Below, piece by piece: positions 19,469 through 27,348 of a stretch of DNA of 44,724 nt. Both the position numbers and the translations under genes were made by a program. Origin of the DNA: Deltaproteobacteria bacterium (GTDB taxonomy: Bacteria > Myxococcota_A > UBA796 > SXON01); assembly GCA_947490345.1 (NCBI GenBank), contig CANLGL010000046.1:1-44724 (forward strand). The letters are read 5' to 3'. Below the pieces are notes generated by a model, which was not told where the DNA came from, searched no databases, and saw only the letters and a program-made list of their open reading frames with translations. Each line of letters opens with the position of its first letter. The stretch's first letter is position 1.

Positions 19469-20170
19469 TCAACCCGACCCCACCAACGACGAACTACTCA
19501 CCCACCCGAAAACCGTGCACTCTCGGATCGCGTGCTCGGAGCCCGAGTTGTCGATGACGGCCCGAGGCGCCTCGATCCACGACCAGCCGCCCTCGCGGAA
19601 CCACTCCTTCACCTGACTCCGGGGCGGGGCCTGGTGTAGCGCCGCGAAGGCGGCGCCGCGGCCATGACGGAGGAGAACCCCGCTGGCGCCGACGGTGACC
19701 GTGCTCGCGACGAGCGGATCGCGGTGGACGCATCGCGCGCCCCGCGGCGCGGGCTTCGCCTCTTCACCCCAGAAGTGCCACGGATTGGAGTGGATGCGGA
19801 TGACCCCCTCGCGGACGTCGTTCTGCCCCGCCATCACCTGCCCCTCCCCGAGGTGCGCGCCCCAGCCGGCGAACCACAACCACCCCTCGACGCCCTCCGC
19901 TTCGAGCACCGCGCCGCTGTAGTCACAGGGCTCCGCGGCCGGCATCGCCAGCTCTTCGAACAGCGTGGAGGGCGTGAAGGAGGGGTTTCGTGCCGCAACA
20001 CGCCGCTCCTCGGCAGTGGGGAGGGTGCCGCCGTCGCACGCGCCCGGCGGGCCTGCTTCGGCATCGAGCGTGTAAGCTCCCAGCCAGACTTCGCGGTCGT
20101 CGATGCGGTACACCCCGGCTTCGACGCGGATCGGCGGGGCCGCGAGGGCCAGGGTCAGGACGGGTAGCAT
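19469..20170 (-). CDS. Hypothetical secreted protein
   Basis: The 233-residue protein begins with a short hydrophobic leader (MLPVLTLALAA) at ATG 20170. The body has features such as VEAGVYRIDDREVWLGAYTL, AEPCDYSGAVLEAEGVEGWL, AGWGAHLGEGQVMAGQND and IRIHSNPWHFWG, with several Trp and Cys residues that suggest an exported, disulfide-containing fold. No family is recognised. It is downstream of, and co-oriented with, the cytochrome/YedE/persulfide dioxygenase set, 17 bp after the cytochrome gene, so it may be part of that transcript. Confidence 0.65.
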   Translation of the reverse strand: MLPVLTLALAAPPIRVEAGVYRIDDREVWLGAYTLDAEAGPPGACDGGTLPTAEERRVAARNPSFTPSTLFEELAMPAAEPCDYSGAVLEAEGVEGWLWFAGWGAHLGEGQVMAGQNDVREGVIRIHSNPWHFWGEEAKPAPRGARCVHRDPLVASTVTVGASGVLLRHGRGAAFAALHQAPPRSQVKEWFREGGWSWIEAPRAVIDNSGSEHAIRECTVFGWVSSSSLVGSG

Positions 20171-20187
20171 CAGGCGTCGCTATCCGC

Positions 20188-20879
20188 TCAGCTGTCCCCC
20201 GGCTTCCACCCTACCTTTCGGTAGCTGGGCCCGACGTCGTTCTGCACGGGAGGGAGCGTGCGGAGGTACCGGTAGACCGAGCGGAGGTCGGTCTCGGTCG
20301 TGTCCTGGAAGTTCTCCCAAGGCATGATCGATCCGGCGTGCACACGCCCGTGGAGGATCCGGGCGACAAAGGCGTTCTCGTCGAGCTTGCCGGTCACCCC
20401 GGTCGGGTCCGAGGTCAGGTTCGGGGTGACGAACTCCATGTCGCTGTCCGCACCGTGACTGGGCTCCGGCGTCCCTCCCCCGGCCTTGGGACCGACGGGT
20501 TTGAAGGTCTTCATGGAGAACTGCGAGTGGCAGCCGGTGCAGAGCATCACGGATCGGAAGTCAGGTTCGCCGACCAGGTGGTCGCGATCGGCCCCATCGG
20601 GAACTCCAAGCCGCCCGACAAGGGTGAGGTTTTGATCTTCTCTGGGTGCTCGCGCTCGGTGGTGGAATGGCACTGGGAGCAGTGCGCCGGCCCGTGGACC
20701 AGATAGCGCCCACGCTCGATGAGCTCCGGGTCGGTGCTTGCGGTCATCGATGGGTAGGGCGTGTCGGGGAACTGGGTGCGCGAGCCGTGCGTGGCCGACG
20801 CATAGACGATCATGGTGACGACGACGACGACGAGCAGGGCGACCAACGCCAGCAGAACCTTCAAGATTTTCTTCAGCAC
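20188..20879 (-). pseudogene. Membrane-anchored cytochrome c gene split by a one-base frameshift
   Basis: The N-terminal part (from ATG 20879) has a membrane anchor (MLKKILKVLLALVALLVVVV) and a haem site CSQCH at residues ~67-71. It continues to TTWSANLTSDP and then hits a stop at 20547. The next frame carries a second haem site in VMLCTGCHSQF, then DMEFVTPNLTSDPTGVTGKL, MPWENFQDTTETDLRSVYRY and LRTLPPVQNDVGPSYRKVG. One extra base next to the GG at 20551-20552 would join them as SDPVMLCTGCH. The repaired protein is a ~230-residue dihaem cytochrome c. Its position after the YedE and persulfide dioxygenase genes suggests a role in accepting electrons from sulfur oxidation, which is inference. 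Confidence 0.7.
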
Positions 20880-21019
20880 GTTGGAGGCCCGGGTGTGGGG
20901 GCAGTCTCTGCCTCGCCGCGAAGACCGTCAAGTCCTCTGGATGCCGCGAGGACGCGAGCGGCGCACCAGCGTTAGCGGTCCGTTGATGGTCTCCGGCCCA
21001 ATCTGCGTAGCCGCTCCGG

Positions 21020-21427
21020 TCAGATCCGCTTCGCCAGCCACATCCCCCCGAGCATCGCCGCGACGAAGATCGGGACGCCGTGCCCGGCCACCAGACTCGA
21101 CGAGACCGCGGGTCCCGGGCAATAGCCGCCCAGTCCCCAGCCGAGCCCGAAGACGACCGCGCCGACGACGAGTCGCCAATCGATGATGCCCGCAGGCGGG
21201 ACCTCAAAGGACTCTCCGTACACCGGCTTCTCACGATGACGCGCCACCCCCCACCACACCGCGGCGTTCACGCCGATCGCGCCGACCATGACCAGCGCGA
21301 GGCTCGGGTCCCACTGGCCGCCAAAATCGAGGAAGCCGATCACCTTTTCCGGTCGGGTCATCCCGGCGATGCCGAGTCCGACGGCGAACACGACGCCCGA
21401 GGCGATGGCAACGAGGTGCTGTCTCAT
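21020..21427 (-). CDS. YeeE/YedE-type (DUF6691-like) membrane protein, second half
   Basis: The 135-residue membrane protein reads from ATG 21427. It has four or so hydrophobic segments, including AIASGVVFAVGLGIAGMTRP and VGAVVFGLGWGLGGYCPGPA. The GYCPGPA motif near the C-terminus is characteristic of the YeeE/YedE sulfur transporter family, in which conserved cysteines carry thiosulfate or other sulfur species. It overlaps the first-half gene by 4 bp (ATGA), and together they make one split transporter. Confidence 0.85.
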   Translation of the reverse strand: MRQHLVAIASGVVFAVGLGIAGMTRPEKVIGFLDFGGQWDPSLALVMVGAIGVNAAVWWGVARHREKPVYGESFEVPPAGIIDWRLVVGAVVFGLGWGLGGYCPGPAVSSSLVAGHGVPIFVAAMLGGMWLAKRI

Positions 21428-21846
21428 GCGCCGTCGCCCAGGAGCGCGCGCCGCGCTGCGACCGCGAGGGCACCTGCCGCGATGAAGGTGCACGTCGCGA
21501 CGAGTGAGCGTATGGAGAGCCGGCTGTTCCCGCAGACGCCGTGCCCGCTGGTACATCCGCTCCCGAGGGTGGTGCCGAAGCCGACCAGCAGTCCCGCGAC
21601 CACGAGGGTTGCGGCGGGCGTCGTGATCGTGGAGGCGTACGCCGCTGGGTAGACCCAGGCCAGCGCCGTGCCGCCGACGAGCAGCCCCCCGACGAAGGAC
21701 AAACGCCATCCCGGCTTGGTGGTCATCGCGGACCCGAGGATGCCGGATATGCCTGCGATCTGTCCGTTGAAGTACAGCATCGCCGCGGCGGCCGCGCCGA
21801 TGAGCCCACCGCCGATGAGCGCTGAAACCGGAGTGAAGTCCTGCAT
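21424..21846 (-). CDS. YeeE/YedE-type sulfur transporter protein, first half
   Basis: The 140-residue polytopic protein starts at ATG 21846, one base overlapping the stop of the persulfide dioxygenase gene. LIGGGLIGAAAAAMLYFNGQ and AGISGILGSAM form the first helices, and GFGTTLGSGCTSGHGVCGNS contains the two conserved cysteines of this family. In the characterised homologue these relay thiosulfate through the membrane. The arrangement dioxygenase, first half, second half is a familiar bacterial sulfur-handling cluster. Confidence 0.88.
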   Translation of the reverse strand: MQDFTPVSALIGGGLIGAAAAAMLYFNGQIAGISGILGSAMTTKPGWRLSFVGGLLVGGTALAWVYPAAYASTITTPAATLVVAGLLVGFGTTLGSGCTSGHGVCGNSRLSIRSLVATCTFIAAGALAVAARRALLGDGA

Positions 21847-22535
21847 CAGGGCGCCTTCCCGCACCGCAAATTGGCGGGGAGCGCCAAGTCGATCTGCTTC
21901 GGGTAAGCGAGGTTCAGGTTGTTCATGATCTCCTTGAACTGCTCGCGGGTCTTGCCGCCCCCGAGTCGGGCGTTGGTGGCTTTTTCCTCGCGAATCGTCG
22001 AGACCGTGCGGCCTTTGTAGTCGTGCGCGGGGAAGACGAGGGTGTCGGGTGGAAGCGTGAACAGTTGGGTGCAGACGCTGTCGTAGAGGCGAGAAGGGTC
22101 GCCCTGCTGGAAGTCGGTCCGGCCGCACCCGCCGATGAGGAGCGCGTCGCCAGTGAAAACACGATCGTCGACCACGTAGGACACGCAGCTGTCGGTGTGA
22201 CCGGGCGTAGCGCGCACCTCGATCTGGACCGTGCCGACGGTGATCACGTCGCCGTGGTGCAGGGGGATGTCGGCACAGTCGGCACCGGCGTCGGCCCTGA
22301 CCACGGTGCGGCTGCCCAGGGCCATGCGCAGTGCATCTGCGGCGGTCACATGGTCCGCGTGCACGTGAGTCTCCAGCGTGTAGAGCAACCGGAGGCCGAG
22401 CTCTTGCAGCAGCTCGCGGTAGCGAGCGACCTCCTCCAGGACGGGGTCGATGAGCACCGCTTCGCGCGTGTGCGGGCACGCCAGCAGGTAGCAGTAGGTC
22501 GAGGACACGGGCTCTTGGAGCTGGCGGAAGATCAT
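21846..22535 (-). CDS. ETHE1-type persulfide dioxygenase
   Basis: The 229-residue metallo-beta-lactamase-fold protein starts at ATG 22535 (MIFRQLQEPVSSTYCYLLAC). The metal site is THVHADH (H57, H59, D61, H62), with H113 in TPGHTDSC, D130 in FTGDALL and H171 in FPAHDY. GGCGRTDFQQGD is diagnostic of ETHE1-like enzymes, which oxidise glutathione persulfide with oxygen to glutathione and sulfite in the cytoplasm. No rhodanese domain is fused. It heads the sulfur operon with the two YedE-type genes. Its upstream region faces ccdA divergently. Confidence 0.92.
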   Translation of the reverse strand: MIFRQLQEPVSSTYCYLLACPHTREAVLIDPVLEEVARYRELLQELGLRLLYTLETHVHADHVTAADALRMALGSRTVVRADAGADCADIPLHHGDVITVGTVQIEVRATPGHTDSCVSYVVDDRVFTGDALLIGGCGRTDFQQGDPSRLYDSVCTQLFTLPPDTLVFPAHDYKGRTVSTIREEKATNARLGGGKTREQFKEIMNNLNLAYPKQIDLALPANLRCGKAP

Positions 22536-22651
22536 CGGTCTCCGATCGGGTCGCGGGCCCGGCGGCCGTAGCATACGCCGGCCGTTGCGGTGAGGGGGCT
22601 TCGGTGTCGCGCGGACGAGCGAGACGACGGGGACAGTCGCTTGACCTGCGG

Positions 22652-22690
22652 TTGCCATTTCGAGCCGGTGCGCATATCATGCGCATGGAG
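22652..22690 (+). promoter_or_regulatory. ccdAB promoter, palindromic operator and ribosome site
   Basis: TTGCCA (22652-22657) and TATCAT (22675-22680) are separated by exactly 17 bp. A perfect inverted repeat TGCGCAT-ATC-ATGCGCA (22669-22685) overlaps the -10 box and start region, as expected for an operator bound by the CcdA/CcdAB complex. GGAG at 22687-22690 sits 6 bp before ATG 22697, which favours that start over the in-frame ATGs at 22679 and 22685. Those two lie inside the operator. Confidence 0.6.
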
Positions 22691-22696
22691 GCGTGC

Positions 22697-22948
22697 ATGT
22701 CGGCAATCTACAACTCGCAAGCCGCCAAGCGGCCAGTAAACCTGTCCTTGAACGAGGACCTTGTGTTGAAGCTGCGCGAGGTCACGGGCAACCTTTCGGA
22801 ACGTGTGGAGACCCTACTTGTCGCGTTCCTGGAGGCGGAGCACGCGCGGCGGGCTGAGGCCGACACCGCCCTCACCAACGCCGTTGCCGCCTGGAATGCC
22901 TTCGGGGAACGGGTCGGGTCGTTCGCCGACGAGCATTCGACGCTCTGA
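22697..22948 (+). CDS. ccdA: CcdA antitoxin
   Basis: The 83-residue protein from ATG 22697 begins MSAIYNSQAAKRPVNLSLNE and continues DLVLKLREVTGNLSERVETL. It has the N-terminal ribbon-helix-helix of CcdA and the C-terminal toxin-binding tail, ending in NAFGERVGSFADEHSTL (compare the conserved AW-x5-G-xF-xDE end). It neutralises the CcdB gyrase poison and represses the operon. Its TGA overlaps the ccdB ATG by one base. It is divergent from the persulfide dioxygenase. Confidence 0.9.
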   Translation: MSAIYNSQAAKRPVNLSLNEDLVLKLREVTGNLSERVETLLVAFLEAEHARRAEADTALTNAVAAWNAFGERVGSFADEHSTL

Positions 22949-23265
22949 TGGCACAGTTCGACGTCCATCGCAATCTCGGTGCGCATCGGCACGACATTCC
23001 CTTCGTCGTGGTCGTCCAGTCGCGGCGTCTGGACGCGTATCGGCGCAGGGTGGTCATTCCGCTGGTCTTGGCCTCTGCGGTTCAGGCCGTCGAACCCAAC
23101 CTGAATCCGACCTTTCACATAGAGTCTTTGGACGTGATCCTGCACCCGCTCGAGATCGTTTCCATCGCGGTCGAGCGGCTCGGGGAGCGAGTCGGCACGC
23201 TCGGCGGGGAGGGAGACCGAATTATCGCGGCGATCGACAACGTGATTTCGCGGGCCTGGAAGTAG
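22948..23265 (+). CDS. ccdB: CcdB gyrase-inhibiting toxin
   Basis: The 105-residue protein (MAQFDVHRNLGAHRHDIPFV) carries the CcdB pattern VVVVQSRRLDAYRRRVVIPL, TFHIESLDVILHPLEIVSIA and DRIIAAIDNVISRAWK. The plasmid F homologue is 101 residues and traps DNA gyrase through its C-terminal tryptophan region. Here the penultimate-region Trp is retained in RAWK. The pair may stabilise this stretch of chromosome or be a relic of mobile DNA. The toxin appears intact. Confidence 0.9.
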   Translation: MAQFDVHRNLGAHRHDIPFVVVVQSRRLDAYRRRVVIPLVLASAVQAVEPNLNPTFHIESLDVILHPLEIVSIAVERLGERVGTLGGEGDRIIAAIDNVISRAWK

Positions 23266-23275
23266 GTTCGCTGCC

Positions 23276-24217
23276 GTGATCGCCTACAGTCGGGGCTTCA
23301 CCCTGCTCGGCGAGCTGTTCGGCGCGGGGCTGACGCCGCGCGTCCGTGCGGCCTGGGCGCAGGTGCCGGAGGCGGCGGGCCTGGTCGCCGAGCTGTCGGA
23401 GGAAGCGGCGGGGGAGGCCTACACCCGCGCGCTTCAGTTGGAGTTGGCCCCCTACGAGAGCGCCTTCTGCTCGGCAGATGGACTGCTTGGCGGGGAGTGC
23501 GTCGACGCGGTGCGCGCGTTGCGCGTACGCTCGGGCTTGCCCGCCGAGGGAGAGGTCGACCATCTCGGGGCGGAGCTGCGCTGGCTGGGCTTCCTGACCG
23601 GAGCCAGCGCCGATGCCGCTCGCGATGGGATTTCGGCGGAACACATCTTGGATCTGGAGCGGCAGGTGCTCGATCAGCACGTGCTGCGCTGGCTCCCAGC
23701 GCTGGTGGCCTCGCTCCGTGCCCAGGCCAGCGCGCCGGCGTTGTGGGTCCTGGCGGCTGATCTGGCGCTGGCGCTCTCGGTGGCTCGACGCGTGGCCCTG
23801 GGTCGTGAACCATCCGCGTGGGCGCTCCCGGTCGGGATCTCGGTCCTCGACGACGAGCGCGCGGGGATCCGCCGGATCGCCGAGCACCTTGCGCTCCCGG
23901 CGCAGGCGGGCGGGATGTTCTGTCGGTCGACGCTCGTCGGCATCGGCCGACGGCTGGAGCTTCCGGCCGGCTTCGGCGCCCGCGCGGACCTGTTGGAGGG
24001 GCTTTTCCGCTCCGCTGCCCAGTACGGGCGGGTTCCCGAGCTTTGCGGGGCCTTGGACGAGCAGCTCCGCGGCTGGGAACGGTCCTGGCACACCCTCGAC
24101 GAGGCTGGTCTCGGCGCATTGTCAGCGCCCTGGCACGCGAGAATTGCAGCGACGAGGGGCATTCTGCGGCGGTTGTCCGAGCCTACCCGCCCGCCGCCCG
24201 CAGCATCAGCGCACTGA
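23276..24217 (+). CDS. TorD/DmsD-family molybdoenzyme chaperone
   Basis: The 313-residue helical protein starts at GTG 23276, 10 bp after ccdB. Family features are LAPYESAF (residues ~58-64), the motif DHLGAELRWLGFL (~95-107) and LERQVLDQHVLRWLPAL (~126-142). These correspond to the TorD/NarJ signature for binding a molybdoenzyme catalytic subunit and guarding cofactor insertion. The protein is longer than a typical ~200-residue TorD and has an extra C-terminal region. The only molybdoenzyme in the window lies 6 kb upstream and is its likely client. The 3' end overlaps the convergent htpG by 35 bp. Confidence 0.75.
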   Translation: MIAYSRGFTLLGELFGAGLTPRVRAAWAQVPEAAGLVAELSEEAAGEAYTRALQLELAPYESAFCSADGLLGGECVDAVRALRVRSGLPAEGEVDHLGAELRWLGFLTGASADAARDGISAEHILDLERQVLDQHVLRWLPALVASLRAQASAPALWVLAADLALALSVARRVALGREPSAWALPVGISVLDDERAGIRRIAEHLALPAQAGGMFCRSTLVGIGRRLELPAGFGARADLLEGLFRSAAQYGRVPELCGALDEQLRGWERSWHTLDEAGLGALSAPWHARIAATRGILRRLSEPTRPPPAASAH

Positions 24218-26006
24218 GGCGCGAGGTCAGGCCGACCACGTCCTCGACGTGCCCTTCGGCCAGTTGGGCGTAGTCGAGCAACAGCCGCGCCAGCGGCTCG
24301 GCGTCGGCGACGTTGCCTTCGCCGTGCAGCGCCACCAGACGCTTCACCAGCACGTGCTCGGGGTTGATCTCCAGCACCCGGGTGGCCTTGGGACCCCCGC
24401 CCTGCCGCGTTGATCGCAAGATCCGCTCCATGTTCGAGGACACGTTGCCCTCGTCCACCAGCACGCTCGGACTGTCGGTCAGGCGTCGCGACGGGCGGAC
24501 GCCGACCACTCCGTCGCCAAGCAACTCCTTGACCCAAGCGGCGAAGGGCTCGGCGTGCTTGCGCGCCTCGTCTGCGATCGGGTCGTCTTCGTTCTCCAGC
24601 TCGCCGCGGGCCACCGACTTCAGCGCGACGCCGTCGAACTCGGTCAGGTTCATGACCACCCACTCGTCCACGGGGTCACTGAGCAGCAGCACTTCCCACC
24701 CCTTCTTCCGGAAGGCCTCCAGTTGCGGCGACGCCCGCATCCGGCCGAGGTCGGTGCCAGCCAGGTACCAAAGCTCCTTCTGGCCCTCCTTCATTTCGGC
24801 TTTGACGGTCGCGAGGTCGCGCCACTCGTCACCGGCGGTGCTCCGGAAGCGGAGCAGCGGCGTGATTCCCTCGACGTTCTCGCGATCTTCGGCGACCCCC
24901 TCCTTCAGCGTGGCACCAAAGGTCTCCCAGAATTTGGTGTAGGCGGCGACATCGTCGCGACCCAGCTCCTTCAGACGACGCAGCACGCGCTTGACCACCT
25001 GGGCGCGAATGGAGCGCAGGACCGGCGTTTGCTGAAGAATTTCGCGGCTCACGTTGAGCGAGACCTCGGGCGCGTCGATGACACCCTTTACGAAGCGCAG
25101 ATAGCGAGGAAGGAACTGGTCGGACGCCTCTTGGATGAGGACCCGGCGCTGGTAGAGGCGAACGCCGCGCTTGGCGTCTGGGTAGTCCAGATCGAACGCA
25201 CGCTCGGTGGGAAAGAAAAGAATCGCCTGGTATTCCAGCGGCGCCTCGGCCCGGAAGTGCAGCCACGCGGCCGGCTCCTGCCACTCGTGCATCGCCTGTT
25301 TGTAGAAGCCCTTGTACTCGTCCTCGGTGACCTCGGCGGGGTCGCGAGTCCACAACGCCTGCTGCTCGTTGAGCTTTTCGCCGTCCATCAAGATGGGGAA
25401 GGCCACAAACGCGCTGTGGCGCTTGACGATGTCCTTGAGCTTCCAGGTATCGAGGTACTCGGTGGAGTCCGAGCGCAGGTGCAGCGTGACCGCCGTGCCG
25501 CGCGTGTCGCGACTGCCAGGCTCGAGGATGAATTCGCCGCCCCCGTCGCTGGTCCAGAGCACGGGCTCGGCGCCCGGCTCGGCCGACAGGGTGTGGACCT
25601 CGACCTTGTGCGCCACCATGAAGCTGGCGTAGAACCCCACGCCGAACTGCCCGATGAGGCCCTCGGCGCTGTTGCCCTTCTCGCGGAGCGCCTTGGCGAA
25701 GTCCTTCGTGCCCGACCGAGCAATCGTGCCCAGGTGGTCGACGGTTTGCTGCCGCGTGAGGCCGATGCCGTTGTCGCGCACGGTGATGGTGCCGCGCTCC
25801 TTGTCGACCGAAAGCTCGATGTGGGGCTCGCCCTCCGCAGGGCGAAGGTCAGTCTGGGTCAACGCCAACAGCCGCGCCCGATCGAGGGCGTCCGACGCGT
25901 TGGAGACGAGCTCGCGCAGGAAGATGTCCCGGTCCGAGTAGAGGCTGTGGACCACTAGATCGAGGAGCTGACGTACTTCGGCTTGGAAAGGAAGGGTCTC
26001 GGCCAT
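24183..26006 (-). CDS. htpG: HtpG (bacterial Hsp90)
   Basis: The 607-residue Hsp90 chaperone opens METLPFQAEVRQLLDLVVHS-like (MAETLPFQAEVRQLL). It shows the Bergerat ATP-binding motifs LRELVSNASDALDRAR, VRDNGIGLTRQQ and GQFGVGFYASFMVAHKVEV. The middle domain has LPRYLRFVKGVIDAPEVSLN and VSREILQQTP, with a dimerisation domain at the C-terminus. The length is in the usual range. It uses ATP to remodel client proteins in the cytoplasm. It is convergent with the TorD-like gene, and the two coding ends overlap by 35 bp. Confidence 0.97.
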   Translation of the reverse strand: MAETLPFQAEVRQLLDLVVHSLYSDRDIFLRELVSNASDALDRARLLALTQTDLRPAEGEPHIELSVDKERGTITVRDNGIGLTRQQTVDHLGTIARSGTKDFAKALREKGNSAEGLIGQFGVGFYASFMVAHKVEVHTLSAEPGAEPVLWTSDGGGEFILEPGSRDTRGTAVTLHLRSDSTEYLDTWKLKDIVKRHSAFVAFPILMDGEKLNEQQALWTRDPAEVTEDEYKGFYKQAMHEWQEPAAWLHFRAEAPLEYQAILFFPTERAFDLDYPDAKRGVRLYQRRVLIQEASDQFLPRYLRFVKGVIDAPEVSLNVSREILQQTPVLRSIRAQVVKRVLRRLKELGRDDVAAYTKFWETFGATLKEGVAEDRENVEGITPLLRFRSTAGDEWRDLATVKAEMKEGQKELWYLAGTDLGRMRASPQLEAFRKKGWEVLLLSDPVDEWVVMNLTEFDGVALKSVARGELENEDDPIADEARKHAEPFAAWVKELLGDGVVGVRPSRRLTDSPSVLVDEGNVSSNMERILRSTRQGGGPKATRVLEINPEHVLVKRLVALHGEGNVADAEPLARLLLDYAQLAEGHVEDVVGLTSRLSALMLRAAGG

Positions 26007-26048
26007 TTTGACTCCGGCGGGGACGGCTAGGCACCGGCCCGCGGGCCG

Positions 26049-26282
26049 TCAAGGGGGAGAGGCCCGCTGTTGCCACGGCCACGTCCAGCCGTACCGTCGG
26101 ATGTCCTCGCGCAGCTCCCAGCCGGCGCCAATCGCGCAGATGACATGGTGGACGTAGAGCCACATCCAGCCCCGCATCCCCATCTGCGGGGCGAAGACGA
26201 CGGTCATCCCCACCGCGACCACGATCCACGCCAGGGCCACGGTGGGACCGAGACGAAAGCGGGGTCTCGGGGCCGGCTCCAC
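26049..26282 (-). CDS. Small two-helix membrane protein
   Basis: The 77-residue protein contains two hydrophobic segments (VALAWIVVAVGMTVVFAP and WMWLYVHHVICAIGAGWEL) and a charged tail REDIRRYGWTWPWQQRASPP. It is probably an inner-membrane hairpin protein of unknown function. It lies 42 bp upstream of htpG on the same strand and is divergent from the pseudouridine synthase gene. Confidence 0.6.
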   Translation of the reverse strand: MEPAPRPRFRLGPTVALAWIVVAVGMTVVFAPQMGMRGWMWLYVHHVICAIGAGWELREDIRRYGWTWPWQQRASPP

Positions 26283-26307
26283 GAGCGCATGCTAATCGAC
26301 TCCGAGC

Positions 26308-27348
26308 ATGAATCGCGACGACCCGCACCGCGCGATGCGCATCATGGAACGCGCGGCGGGTCGGCGCGCCGACACCTTCTTGTCGCTGCGCTTCCCGTCC
26401 TGGTCCCGCACGCTCTTTGCGCGGTGGATTCGGGAGGGACTTATCCTCAGTGACGAGCGCGCGCTCAAGCCGGCGACCGTACTGAGGCTGGGCGAGACCT
26501 TGCGCATCTGGGCGCCGGGCATCGCGCCGACCACCGCGGCCCCGTCCATGCCCTCCGTTCTGTACGAGGACGACTGGCTCATCGCGGTGGACAAACCGGC
26601 AGGGATGCTCGTCCATCCGGTTGGGCAGCGCTTTGCCTGGGCACTCATCGGGACTGTGCGGGTGGCGCGGCCCGGTGTCCGCATCGACCTGTCGCATCGC
26701 CTGGACCGCGAGACGAGCGGTGTGGTGCTGATGACCAAGCACGAGGACGCCGATCGGGCGATGAAGCAGGCGTTTGCAGCTCGAAAGGTGAAGAAGACCT
26801 ATCAGGCGCTGGTGCGGGGGGTGGTCCCGTGGGATTCCCGGGCAGTCTCGGCACCGCTCGGGCACGCCGCGGGGAGCATCATCAAGATTCGCCGGGGTGA
26901 AGCTGCCGATGGGGACTCGGCGCATACCGACGTGACCGTGCTACAGCGGATGGCGGAGACGACCCTGGTTGAGTGCCAGCCTGTGACTGGGCGAACCCAC
27001 CAGATTCGCGTCCACTTGGAGATCGCGGGAATCCCGATCCTGGGTGACAAGCTCTACGGACAGCCTGACGACGTGTTCCTGGAGCTACTCGACCACGGTC
27101 CAACCGAGCGCTGTCGCGCGGCGATCGGCTTTCCGCGTCACGCGTTGCACGCCCATGCGCTGGCGTTCCCGCATCCGCATACCGGCCAGATGGTGAAGGT
27201 CCGCGCGCCGCTGCCCGCGGACATGCAGGCGATCGTGGATGGGGCGGCGCCGTCGTGGAGTGTTGAGGAGGCTGAGGCGGGCGAGATTGTGGAGGCGACA
27301 GAGGGAGAGGGTGTGGAGGAGGCGGACGAGGAGCCGGCCGGCTCCTAG
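26308..27348 (+). CDS. RluA-family RNA pseudouridine synthase
   Basis: The 346-residue protein has the catalytic motif HRLDRETSGVVL with Asp133, preceded by EDDWLIAVDKPAGMLVHP. VTGRTHQIRVHLEIAGIPIL and GDKLYG follow, all diagnostic of the RluA/RluC/RluD family that converts uridine to pseudouridine in rRNA or tRNA. The N-terminal region resembles a weak S4-like domain (SRTLFARWIREGLILSDERA). A Glu-rich tail (about 40 residues) is unusual. The exact target base cannot be told from sequence. Its stop shares bases with the convergent TetR gene's stop. Confidence 0.9.
   Translation: MNRDDPHRAMRIMERAAGRRADTFLSLRFPSWSRTLFARWIREGLILSDERALKPATVLRLGETLRIWAPGIAPTTAAPSMPSVLYEDDWLIAVDKPAGMLVHPVGQRFAWALIGTVRVARPGVRIDLSHRLDRETSGVVLMTKHEDADRAMKQAFAARKVKKTYQALVRGVVPWDSRAVSAPLGHAAGSIIKIRRGEAADGDSAHTDVTVLQRMAETTLVECQPVTGRTHQIRVHLEIAGIPILGDKLYGQPDDVFLELLDHGPTERCRAAIGFPRHALHAHALAFPHPHTGQMVKVRAPLPADMQAIVDGAAPSWSVEEAEAGEIVEATEGEGVEEADEEPAGS

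Noticed and set aside
21424..22698. A single 424-residue protein covering both the dioxygenase region and the YedE half
   Set aside because: Only its last ~140 codons are sensible membrane protein; the upstream part is the wrong frame of the persulfide dioxygenase gene.
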